Shown piece after piece: positions 13,919-21,658 of a stretch of 30,602 nt of DNA. A program made the position numbers and the translations under genes. Below the pieces are notes generated by a model. That model was not told the DNA's origin and searched no databases. It saw nothing but the letters and a program-made list of their open reading frames with translations. Position 1 is the first letter of the stretch; every line of letters begins with the position of its first letter. Origin of the DNA: Bacillota bacterium (GTDB taxonomy: Bacteria; Bacillota; Clostridia; Christensenellales; Aristaeellaceae); assembly GCA_023435435.1 (NCBI GenBank), contig JAEYRW010000136.1, positions 1 to 30,602 of the forward strand, written 5' to 3'.

Positions 13919-15742
13919 TCACCCGCCTGTAAAATTCACATTGTAAAAATCGCACCAGGCGTCGAATTGGATGAGCCATGCGAGCATCTGCGGCCTGCCC
14001 ATGAGCTGTCCGAACCAGGTCGCGCTCTCCCGCTTGAGGAAGCTCTCGAGCGCCTCCCGGTTGAGCATCTGGTTGAGCGCGGAGCCCTTGTTTAGCAGCC
14101 GCTTTTCAAGCATCCGGCGGACAGCCGCCTCGTAGGCGGGGTTCTGCGTCTTGGGGTATGGACTTTTTTTGCGGTTGAGGATGCGGTCCGGGAGCCATTC
14201 GGCCATGGCGTTGCGCAAAAGCGCCTTTTCGACGCCGTTTTCGAATTTGATCTCCCAGGGCACATTGTAAACGTATTCCAAAATGCGGTGGTCGGCGTAG
14301 GGCACGCGCACCTCCACCGAGGCAGCCATGCTCATGCGGTCCTTGCGTTCAAGAAGCGATGTCATGAAGTAGTTGACGGAAAGCCACGTGGCGCGGCGGC
14401 TGGTCCTCATGTTCACCGTGTCTTCGTCAAGCACCGGACAGGCATCGAGACTCTCCCGAAACCGGTCGCGCATGTAGGCGTAGCCCTCGCCGCTTTTGAC
14501 CACCGCGTTTTCAAACAGCGACGGGCGCAGCATCGGGTCGTGGATGAACGGGAAAAAATCGCTCTCCAGCATTTCGGGCCTGTAAAACCACGGATAGCCG
14601 CCGAAAATTTCGTCCGCGCATTCCCCCGAAAGCGCTACGGTGTGCCGCCGCTTGATGAGCCGGCAAAAGTAGAGGAGCGACGAGTCGATGTCCGCCTGTC
14701 CGGGGAAGTCCCGCGCGCACGCGGATTCTTCCAGGAGTGCCGCCACGGCGTCGGTGGGCGCGGTGAGCACGTGGTGGTCGGTTTCCAGGAACTTCGACAT
14801 ATAAATCGCGTACTCGTCGTCGCTCTGGGGTTGGAACAGGCTTGCGTGGAAGCTCTCTCGGTTTCCCTCGTATTCGAAGGAATAGGTCGAGAGCACCTCG
14901 CCCCGCCGGATGTAGTCGTCCGCGGCCACCGCGCTCACGATGGACGAATCCAGTCCGCCGGAGAGCAGCGTGCACAGCGGCACATCCGAGACGAGCTGGC
15001 GGACGATGGCGTCGGTGAGCAGCGCGCGGGTGGTCTCGATGGCTTCCTCGCGCCCGTCCGCGCAGGGCTTCGCCGCGAGCTTCCAATAGTGGCTGATTGA
15101 AAGCGCTTCCCCGCCGCGCCAGACGGCGTGGCACGCCGGATCAAGCTCGCGGATGTCCCGGAACACGCCGCCCGAGAGCCTGACGGGCGAAAGGAAGAGC
15201 AGCTCCCACAGGCCGCGTCGATCCACGTCCGGTCTGACGTCCGGGTGGGCGAGCAGCGCCTTGATCTCCGACGCGAAGGCGATCCCACCCTTCACGGGCG
15301 CGTAGAACAGGGGCTTGATGCCGAAGCGGTCGCGGGCCAGGTACACTTCGCCTGCCGCCTCGTCGTGGACGGCGAAGGCGAAGATACCGTTGAGCATGCC
15401 TGTGCAGGCGTCGCCAAAGAGCATGTAGAGGTCGAGCACCAGCTCCGTGTCGCAGCGGGTGGTGGGTTCGATGCCCGCGGCGCGCACGACGTTGAGAAGC
15501 TCCGGAGAATTGTAAAGCTCCCCGTTGTAGACGATTGTGTAGGTCTTGCCCCGATGCGTGCGCGTCATGGGCTGACGTCCGTTTTCGACGTCGATGATGG
15601 CGAGCCGGTTGTGTCCGAAGCCCACCTCGCCCGCCCGGTAGGTGCCGCTCTGATCCGGCCCCCTGTGGCCCATCCGCGCGCTCATGGCATCGAGCGCGTC
15701 AAACGCCCGCGCGCCGCCGAGGATTCCGCAAATTGAACACAT
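13919..15742 (-). CDS. asnB: Asparagine synthase (glutamine-hydrolysing)
   Basis: A 607-residue two-domain enzyme that makes asparagine from aspartate, ATP and glutamine. The N-terminal glutaminase starts MCSICGIL, so Cys2 becomes the nucleophile after Met removal; RLAIID (46-51), YNGELYN (72-78) and DTE (98-100) complete the glutamine site. The synthetase domain has the PP-loop LLSGGLDSS (259-267). Length is normal. Some family members amidate other substrates (cell-wall peptides, natural products), so the name is the default. AGGAG lies about five bases before the ATG. It follows the SpoIVFB-like gene after 77 bases and may be read from the cell-shape operon; a hairpin precedes its ribosome binding site. 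Confidence 0.93.
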   Translation of the reverse strand: MCSICGILGGARAFDALDAMSARMGHRGPDQSGTYRAGEVGFGHNRLAIIDVENGRQPMTRTHRGKTYTIVYNGELYNSPELLNVVRAAGIEPTTRCDTELVLDLYMLFGDACTGMLNGIFAFAVHDEAAGEVYLARDRFGIKPLFYAPVKGGIAFASEIKALLAHPDVRPDVDRRGLWELLFLSPVRLSGGVFRDIRELDPACHAVWRGGEALSISHYWKLAAKPCADGREEAIETTRALLTDAIVRQLVSDVPLCTLLSGGLDSSIVSAVAADDYIRRGEVLSTYSFEYEGNRESFHASLFQPQSDDEYAIYMSKFLETDHHVLTAPTDAVAALLEESACARDFPGQADIDSSLLYFCRLIKRRHTVALSGECADEIFGGYPWFYRPEMLESDFFPFIHDPMLRPSLFENAVVKSGEGYAYMRDRFRESLDACPVLDEDTVNMRTSRRATWLSVNYFMTSLLERKDRMSMAASVEVRVPYADHRILEYVYNVPWEIKFENGVEKALLRNAMAEWLPDRILNRKKSPYPKTQNPAYEAAVRRMLEKRLLNKGSALNQMLNREALESFLKRESATWFGQLMGRPQMLAWLIQFDAWCDFYNVNFTGG

Positions 15743-15755
15743 GGGCTCTCCTTTC

Positions 15756-15786
15756 GAAGGCAGGCGCTTGGGAGTGCCGTGCCTTC
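15756..15786 (-). promoter_or_regulatory. Inverted repeat just upstream of the asnB ribosome binding site
   Basis: GAAGGCA and TGCCTTC (15756-15762 and 15780-15786) form a 7-base stem with a 17-base loop. No T-tract follows, so it is not a normal terminator. It lies between the metalloprotease stop and the asnB AGGAG. Confidence 0.35.
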
Positions 15787-15819
15787 CTTCAGAATGATAT
15801 GATCACGCCGCGGGTCTTG

Positions 15820-16641
15820 CTACTCGGGATTGGGCGCCACCGCCCGCTTCGCCATGGACCGTTCGTCCTCGAAGCCCGCCAGCGCGCCGTTTTCGTACAG
15901 GGCAAAGAGCGTGACCTCCCCCCGCCTGAGATATTTTGCCGCGAGGGCGGGCGGCGCATTCTTGTCGAAAGCGACGAATTTGACCCGCGCGGGCAGCTTT
16001 TTGACGCCCGTCAGGTTTTCCACCGCGCCGGACATGTCGGAGGCCAGCATGGCATTTTTTTCCGAGAGCGACGCGGCCACCAGAAACACGCTCATGATGA
16101 GAAACGAGAGGTTCACCATCCCCGTCTCAAAAAAGCCGATGACGGCCACGACCACAAGGAGCGCCGCCAGCGCGTGGGCGATGCCCACGCTGACGAGCAG
16201 CGCGCGCCGCCTGCCGATGAACCGTCCCGCCGTCGCGCACAGCACCCGCCCGCCGTCCAACGGCAGCGCGGGCAGGAGGTTAAAGAGCATGAGGATGGCG
16301 TTGACCCGCACCATGCGCGCCGCGTCCGGGAAGCGCAGGGCGCCCCACCATCCCAGCGCCGCGCCCAGCACCGCGAGCAAAAGGTTCGCGAACGGGCCGG
16401 CCAGTGCCACAACCACGGTGCGCCCCGGGGGGGCGTCGTACAGGTCCGCGATGTGCGCCGCGCCGCCGAAGGGCATGATCTCCACGTAGTCGATTTTGAG
16501 CCCGCACGCCCACGCGGCAAACAGGTGCGAAAGCTCGTGGGCGCACAGGGCGATGAGCAGCGTCAGAAGCTCCCGCGTCACGCCGAGCGCGAGGGCGAGC
16601 AGGAGCGTCAGGATCACCAAGGCGTGCAGCCGGAACTCCAC
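15820..16641 (-). CDS. M50 site-2 protease, SpoIVFB-like
   Basis: An intramembrane zinc metalloprotease of 273 residues. HELSH (35-39) provides the zinc ligands and catalytic Glu, and NLLPALPLDGGR (121-132) supplies the third ligand Asp129. Hydrophobic segments lie at about 7-28, 75-100, 112-125 and 140-175, followed by a soluble C-terminal domain. In Bacillus, SpoIVFB cleaves pro-sigma-K and is held by SpoIVFA. The GTG at 16641 gives EFRLHALVI, the usual start of this family; an ATG at 16713 would overlap the upstream gene by 53 bases and add an Arg-rich stretch. The start is preceded by a run of seven G's. The gene sits immediately after a SpoIVFA-like gene. Confidence 0.85.
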   Translation of the reverse strand: MEFRLHALVILTLLLALALGVTRELLTLLIALCAHELSHLFAAWACGLKIDYVEIMPFGGAAHIADLYDAPPGRTVVVALAGPFANLLLAVLGAALGWWGALRFPDAARMVRVNAILMLFNLLPALPLDGGRVLCATAGRFIGRRRALLVSVGIAHALAALLVVVAVIGFFETGMVNLSFLIMSVFLVAASLSEKNAMLASDMSGAVENLTGVKKLPARVKFVAFDKNAPPALAAKYLRRGEVTLFALYENGALAGFEDERSMAKRAVAPNPE

Positions 16642-16660
16642 CCCCCCGCACGAAACCGAA

Positions 16661-17329
16661 TCACGTCTCCCCCTTCTCCGGATCGACGCTTTCGCCGTCC
16701 CTGCGCATCTCATAGTAGAGCTTGTCGCCGCCCAGCGTGCCGATGCGGGCGCCGCGCGTCACCGCCTGGCCGGATTCCACTTCGGGCGCGGCAAGGTATG
16801 CGTACATGGTCTCGACGCCGTTTCCGTGGTCGACGAGCACCGCCCAGTCCCCGCTGTCCAACTGCGCCACCGCGGAAACCGTCCCCGCCAGCGCGGCGCG
16901 CACCTCTGCGGACGAATCGCACAGATACGTGGTCCACGGCTGCGCCTGCGTGTATGCGTGCTCGACGCTTCCGGTCACGGGCGTCGCGGGCACGGCGTTT
17001 GAGATGCCCAGAAACACCAGGGACGACTCGGGCATGATGGAGCGCACGAAGCTCAGCTTGCCCAGCGACTGGTCGAGGTCGATGCGCATGGTGAGCGCCG
17101 CCTCCACCCCGTCCACCGCTGCGTTGGACCAGGGCTGGTCGATGTTCCGGACGGCAAGTATGGAAAGCAGCAGCGCGCAGGCAATGGCCGTGTTCCTGAG
17201 GAGCTTTTCCCCGAATGAGAGCCTTGGTCCGGCGCGCATGCTGCGCGCCTTCGGCTTCTCCTCCGGCGCGGGCGCCTGCGGCGCCATATGCGTGTGGATC
17301 ACCATGCGCCGTTTCGCTTCTTCGCCCAT
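16661..17329 (-). CDS. Membrane protein with degenerate LytM/M23 domain, SpoIVFA-like
   Basis: A 222-residue protein: basic cytoplasmic N-terminus, one membrane segment (46-61) and an extracytoplasmic LytM-like domain at about 141-217 (VDHGNGVETMYAYL, then GDKLYYEMRRDG). The histidines needed for M23 peptidase activity are replaced: YxHL reads MYAYL and the LHFE-type motif reads LYYE. It is therefore predicted to be inactive, like SpoIVFA, the membrane anchor and inhibitor of SpoIVFB, whose counterpart is the next gene. The ATG at 17329 has GGGAGGG nine bases upstream, which is buried in a terminator-like hairpin. Position after rodA and before the M50 gene matches the conserved Firmicutes cell-shape locus. 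Confidence 0.8.
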   Translation of the reverse strand: MGEEAKRRMVIHTHMAPQAPAPEEKPKARSMRAGPRLSFGEKLLRNTAIACALLLSILAVRNIDQPWSNAAVDGVEAALTMRIDLDQSLGKLSFVRSIMPESSLVFLGISNAVPATPVTGSVEHAYTQAQPWTTYLCDSSAEVRAALAGTVSAVAQLDSGDWAVLVDHGNGVETMYAYLAAPEVESGQAVTRGARIGTLGGDKLYYEMRRDGESVDPEKGET

Positions 17330-17336
17330 GAAAAAT

Positions 17337-17367
17337 CCCTCCCGTCACACAAGCGTATGCGGGAGGG
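17337..17367 (-). promoter_or_regulatory. Terminator-like hairpin hiding the ribosome binding site of the SpoIVFA-like gene
   Basis: Read on the minus strand, CCCTCCCG (17367-17360) pairs perfectly with CGGGAGGG (17344-17337) across a 15-base loop, then ATTTTTC leads into the ATG at 17329. The 3' arm is the ribosome binding site, and the stem plus T-run looks like an intrinsic terminator. It could reduce expression of the SpoIVFAB-like genes relative to rodA. Confidence 0.6.
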
Positions 17368-17387
17368 AAAGTTCTATGAACCGCTGC

Positions 17388-18626
17388 CTAAATCGGCCGC
17401 GACCTGCCTGGCGTCGTGCGCACGCGCTCGCTGCGCATCCGGTCGCGCATGACCACGTTCATGACCAGGCCGATGCCCATCATGTTCGTGAGCATGTTGG
17501 AGCCTCCGTAGCTCATGAACGGCAAGGGGATGCCCGTGACGGGCAGAAGGCCGATCACCATGCAGACATTTTCGATGATGTGGAACATGAACATGGAAAG
17601 CACGCCCACGATCATGTAGGAGCCGAGCGGATCCTTAACCCGGTGCGCGAGCCACGCCATGCGCGCGAGCATCAGAATATAGCCGACGACCAGCGCGAAC
17701 CCGCCCACGAAGCCGAAGGATTCGCAGACAATGGCGAAAATGAAATCCGTATGGTCGTCCGAAATGTAGCCCAAAGAGGCGAAACTGCCCACCGAGACGA
17801 TTCCCTTGCCCCACAGGCCGCCCGAGCCCGCCGCAATCTGCGCGTTGATGACCTGCCGCGCCTCGTCCGGGTATTCGTCCGGATGGAGCCACATGAGGAT
17901 GCGCGTAAGCCGAAAGTTGCCGCCCGAGGCATTCAAAAGGTACCACGCCGGAATGGCCACCAGAATCGCCACCACCAGCGCGCCCAGAATCAGCTTGTAG
18001 CTGGTGCCCGAAACAAACACCATGACGCAGAAGACCGCGATGTAGACCATGGCGGTGCCGATATCCGGCTGTGCGACGATGAGGATCAGTGGAATCGCCA
18101 GATAGATGACCAGGGGCAGTATGTCGCGCACCGTTACGATCTCCTTCTTCCGGATGGCAAACGCCCGGGCGAAGGCGACGATGATGGCGATCTTTCCGAC
18201 CTCGGAGGGCTGGAACGTGCGCTCGGAGGACGAACCCCAGGAAAAGAACGCCGTCATACCGCCGCGGCCCGCTTCCACGGTCAAAACCGCCAGGAGAACC
18301 AGGATGTTCGCGAAGTAGATCACGTTGGCGTACTTTCCGTAGAGGTCGTAGCCGAAGTACATGATGGCACTCATGACGCCGATTCCCGCGAGAATCCAGA
18401 GAAGCTGAAGCCGCGCGTAGGTGAGGGGCTGGGTCGAGAGCATCTGCATGACGGTCAGCGGCTTTTCCGTGACGGAAGTCGTTGTGGCGGAAAAGATGGA
18501 TACCACGCCGAAAAGCGAGATGACGAGGACGAGCACAAACAGGGGCCAGTCGAAATACCGCATCAGGCCCCTGTTGAACTTGTTCTCCCGGATGTACTTC
18601 AGGATCGATTCAAACCATTTGCGCAT
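17388..18626 (-). CDS. rodA: RodA-type SEDS glycan polymerase
   Basis: A 412-residue SEDS membrane protein that polymerises glycan strands for the lateral cell wall with its partner PBP2. Family signatures are present in order: FQPSEVGKIA, VAQPDIGTAMV, the DHTDFIFAIVCESFGFVGG region and GIPLPFMSYGGSNMLTNMMGIGLV near the C-terminus; about ten membrane segments are visible. The N-terminal cytoplasmic stretch (first 25 residues) is a little longer than in model RodA proteins. GGAG lies five bases before the ATG, which starts ten bases after the stop of the PBP2 gene. Distinguishing RodA from FtsW/SpoVE rests on the operon, which favours RodA. Confidence 0.93.
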   Translation of the reverse strand: MRKWFESILKYIRENKFNRGLMRYFDWPLFVLVLVISLFGVVSIFSATTTSVTEKPLTVMQMLSTQPLTYARLQLLWILAGIGVMSAIMYFGYDLYGKYANVIYFANILVLLAVLTVEAGRGGMTAFFSWGSSSERTFQPSEVGKIAIIVAFARAFAIRKKEIVTVRDILPLVIYLAIPLILIVAQPDIGTAMVYIAVFCVMVFVSGTSYKLILGALVVAILVAIPAWYLLNASGGNFRLTRILMWLHPDEYPDEARQVINAQIAAGSGGLWGKGIVSVGSFASLGYISDDHTDFIFAIVCESFGFVGGFALVVGYILMLARMAWLAHRVKDPLGSYMIVGVLSMFMFHIIENVCMVIGLLPVTGIPLPFMSYGGSNMLTNMMGIGLVMNVVMRDRMRSERVRTTPGRSRPI

Positions 18627-18636
18627 GAAAACTCCG

Positions 18637-21099
18637 TCAATCGCTCAGCGAAAATTCCGACTCGGCCGTGGTCGTGTCGTAGCCGCCCAGATTGTCCAAA
18701 TAGTACTCGATCACCTTGCGTGCGGCGGAGGACGACTTTACGCCGGCATAGCCGTTCTGGATGTAGACCACAACCACGATCTTGGGGTCGTTCGCCGGCG
18801 CGAAGCACACCAGCCACGAGTTGTTTTCCACGTCCAGGTCCGTTCTCTGGGACGTACCCGTTTTGGCCGCCACCGGGTACTTGCAGTTTGCGAGCTCCTT
18901 GGCGGCGGTTCCGTTGTTTTCCACGGACGTCGCCTCGGTCATGCCCTTGCGGATGGCTGCGTAATAGGCGCTGTCCGTGTCGATCTGGTTGGCCACCACG
19001 GGTTCCTTGTCGAGAACCACCGTGCCGTCGGCGGAAATGATCTTGTCAACAATCTGCGCGTCGTAGACGGTGCCGCCGTTGACGATGGCTGACACGTAGC
19101 GCGCCACGGCAATGGGGGTCACCTGGGTGATGGACTGGCCGATGGCGAGCATGATGGTCTCACTGGCGGTCCAGTTCAGGTCCTGTATGTAGGAGGTGAT
19201 GGTATTGCCCAGATAATGGGAGGCGATATACTCCACCGGGATATTCATGTCGTAAACCAGGATGTTTCGAATGGGTTTTGCCCAATCGCTCTTGCTGTCG
19301 TACTGGGTCACGACGTCCATCAGCGACTTGACCGCCTCATCCACGCGCTCCTCGTCGTACTCGATGCCCCTGTCATCGCCCACCTTCAAAAGGAGCCGCT
19401 TGATGGCGTTTGCGATGTAGATGGGTTTGGCGGTATACTGGTCCGCGATGGCGCGGTCGGGATCGTAAAGGGTCCCCTGATTGCCGACAAAGCTGGCCGC
19501 CTCGCCGGGCAATTCCACGTTGGTACGCGAGGTAAGCCCCAGCGCGGCCGCCCATTTGTTGATCTTCTCGGAGCCCATGCGCTCGCCGACCGTGTAGAAA
19601 AAGTAGTTGCAGGAGTTTTTGATGCCTTCGACGACCGTCTGGTTCTGGTGCTGGCTGATGTTCTTCGTCCAGCAGTAGACGCCCTCCGACGTTTCCGCGA
19701 GGCCATTGACCCTGTACTCGCCGCCGTCGCTGATGGTTTCGGTGAGCGTCAGATCGCCCTCTGAGAGCGCGCCCAGCGCCGTGCAGAGCTTGAAGATGGA
19801 ACCGGGAGTGTCCTTGGCGGCCACACAGCGGTTGTAGAGCGGATTGTTGTCGTCGTTGGCAATGGTGGACCATTCGCTGCCGGAGATGCCGCCCTCGAAC
19901 ATGCTCAGGTCGAAGTCCGGCTCGCTAACCATGCCCAGCACGCGCCCGGAATAGGGGTCCATGGCGATCATCGCGCCGGTTTCCGCGAACTGAATCTCCT
20001 TGCCTTCCTCGGCGTACTGCTCAAGGGTGATCCGGTTCGCCCGCTGCCAGGTTTCGTCGGCGACGACCTCCCTCTGCTCCTTGTTGATCTTTTTGATGTT
20101 GGCCTTGAGGGCCTCGGCCATGACATTCTGTAGGTCGGTATTGATGGTCAGGACGACGGAGTTGCCGTCCTGCGGCTCCGTATAGGAGATTTCGCGCACG
20201 GCCTTGCCGCGGGTGTCCACCTCCACCACCCTGGAGCCCTGCCGGTAGGAAACGTACTGCGAAAGCTGATCCTCCATGGATGCCTCAATCCCCGCCACGC
20301 CCACGGTGGCGTCGTTGGGATAGCCCTTCTCGTTGTAGGTCTCCAAAGCTGAATCGGACATGATTTTGGAGATGTAGCCGATGATGTGGCAGCCCGTCGA
20401 GCCCTGGGGATACACGCGCGCGGAGCTGGTCGCAACCGACATGCCGTCCAGGTCCACCGCCATGGCCTCCAGGCGCGTCACGCACTCGAACCCCACGTCC
20501 TCGGCAATCACCACCGGCTGCGAGGTGTACGCGCTCATGCGCGAAGCCTGCCAGATGGCGAGCACCTTGACCTTCATCTCGTCGGACAGATCGTCCGGGA
20601 TGAAGTATTTTTCGTTGAGGGTTTCCCAGAGGTCCTCCTCATCTGTGTAGGTGAGGTAAAAGTTCGCGCGCCACTGCTTTTCCCGCGTCGCCTCCACGGT
20701 CTCCGAATCGGAGCCGGTGTTGAAGCGCCAGACGCCTTCCTCGTCCTTCTGAAGCCAGAAATCCGTGACGGTGGACTTTCCCAGCGATTCCACAAGCTCG
20801 ATGGTCTTGATGATCACCTGGGTGTAGTTGGCGCGGTATGTATCGTTAGTCTTGGACGGGTCGCGGTAAAAGGCGATGTTGTAGCTGGACCTGTCGTAGG
20901 CCAGGGGCACCATGTTTTCGTCGTAGATGGTGCCGCGCATTCCGTAGACCGTAAGTGTCTTTGTGGATTTCGACTCGGCGGTGGTCGCGTAGGCGTCGCC
21001 CTCCTGAAGGATCATGCCGCGCATGCGCGCGAAGATCGCGACACCGATGAGCAGAACCACCAGCATCATGACGCCGAGCCGGACGGATTTTGGCTTCAA
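18637..21099 (-). CDS. mrdA: Penicillin-binding protein 2, long variant with TTG start
   Basis: A class B transpeptidase that crosslinks peptidoglycan made by RodA. One membrane anchor (7-24), a dimerisation domain, and the transpeptidase with S434-x-x-K (GSIFK), S496-C-N498 and K746-T-G. At 820 residues it is longer than typical PBP2: the dimerisation domain is extended around residues 80-180, and about 120 residues separate LPGEAASF (530) from the LAIGQ motif (652), where I would expect about 40. The start appears to be TTG at 21099, which overlaps the mreD stop (CTTTGA) and has GGAGG ten bases upstream; no ATG gives a complete membrane anchor. It is translationally coupled to mreD. Confidence 0.92.
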   Translation of the reverse strand: MKPKSVRLGVMMLVVLLIGVAIFARMRGMILQEGDAYATTAESKSTKTLTVYGMRGTIYDENMVPLAYDRSSYNIAFYRDPSKTNDTYRANYTQVIIKTIELVESLGKSTVTDFWLQKDEEGVWRFNTGSDSETVEATREKQWRANFYLTYTDEEDLWETLNEKYFIPDDLSDEMKVKVLAIWQASRMSAYTSQPVVIAEDVGFECVTRLEAMAVDLDGMSVATSSARVYPQGSTGCHIIGYISKIMSDSALETYNEKGYPNDATVGVAGIEASMEDQLSQYVSYRQGSRVVEVDTRGKAVREISYTEPQDGNSVVLTINTDLQNVMAEALKANIKKINKEQREVVADETWQRANRITLEQYAEEGKEIQFAETGAMIAMDPYSGRVLGMVSEPDFDLSMFEGGISGSEWSTIANDDNNPLYNRCVAAKDTPGSIFKLCTALGALSEGDLTLTETISDGGEYRVNGLAETSEGVYCWTKNISQHQNQTVVEGIKNSCNYFFYTVGERMGSEKINKWAAALGLTSRTNVELPGEAASFVGNQGTLYDPDRAIADQYTAKPIYIANAIKRLLLKVGDDRGIEYDEERVDEAVKSLMDVVTQYDSKSDWAKPIRNILVYDMNIPVEYIASHYLGNTITSYIQDLNWTASETIMLAIGQSITQVTPIAVARYVSAIVNGGTVYDAQIVDKIISADGTVVLDKEPVVANQIDTDSAYYAAIRKGMTEATSVENNGTAAKELANCKYPVAAKTGTSQRTDLDVENNSWLVCFAPANDPKIVVVVYIQNGYAGVKSSSAARKVIEYYLDNLGGYDTTTAESEFSLSD

Positions 21100-21650
21100 A
21101 GATTTTTCACCTCCCGTTTGGGGCCGATGCGCACGCGTTTTTTTTCGTCGTCCGTGAACGCGGGCGCCAGAGGGTAATAGATCGCGCTTGTGAGAACCGC
21201 GCCGATGAGGGCGCGGACGAGCGCGCGGCGAACGTAGACGCCCTCAAAGAGCGCGCTGTTGAAATACTGGTAGATCATGGTCACCGTTTCAAACACCATC
21301 AGCATGAGGAACACCGCCAGAAACCGGCGCACGAACGCGCGCGAACGGGAATAGCCGTCCTTCGCGCGCATCTCGGTGGTGTCGTAGCCGATGAGCCCCG
21401 TCAGGTAACCGCAGGCAATGTAGGAAAACGTCATGTAGCCCAGCGGATAACCCGCGAGGATGTCCACGAGCAGCCCGCCCAAAAGTCCCACCAGCATGCC
21501 GTGGGTGCGCCCGAGGAGCATCCCGATCGCCATCACAAACACGAGCGTCCCGGGAATCACATATACGCTCGCCGTAAACACCGGCACGATCGCGATATCG
21601 ATCAAAACCAGCAGGATGATGACGAGATAGGGCATCAGTCGTTTCAGCAT
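21096..21650 (-). CDS. mreD: Rod shape-determining protein MreD
   Basis: A 184-residue membrane protein with about five or six hydrophobic segments, part of the elongasome that links MreB filaments to RodA/PBP2. The pattern VYVIPGTLVFVMAIGMLLGRTHGMLVGLLGGLLVDILAG near the middle is characteristic: the G-x-x-x-G-x-x-x-D-x-L stretch recurs in MreD. GAGG lies six bases before the ATG, and the stop overlaps the TTG start of the PBP2 gene. Identity is supported as much by position between mreC and PBP2 as by sequence. Confidence 0.9.
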   Translation of the reverse strand: MLKRLMPYLVIILLVLIDIAIVPVFTASVYVIPGTLVFVMAIGMLLGRTHGMLVGLLGGLLVDILAGYPLGYMTFSYIACGYLTGLIGYDTTEMRAKDGYSRSRAFVRRFLAVFLMLMVFETVTMIYQYFNSALFEGVYVRRALVRALIGAVLTSAIYYPLAPAFTDDEKKRVRIGPKREVKNL

Positions 21651-21658
21651 TTGTTACC

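Noticed and set aside
16722..19040. 772-codon open frame on the plus strand opposite rodA and the SpoIVFA-like gene
   Set aside because: No family motifs, low-complexity His/Asp/Arg runs; the minus strand carries clear SEDS and LytM-like genes.
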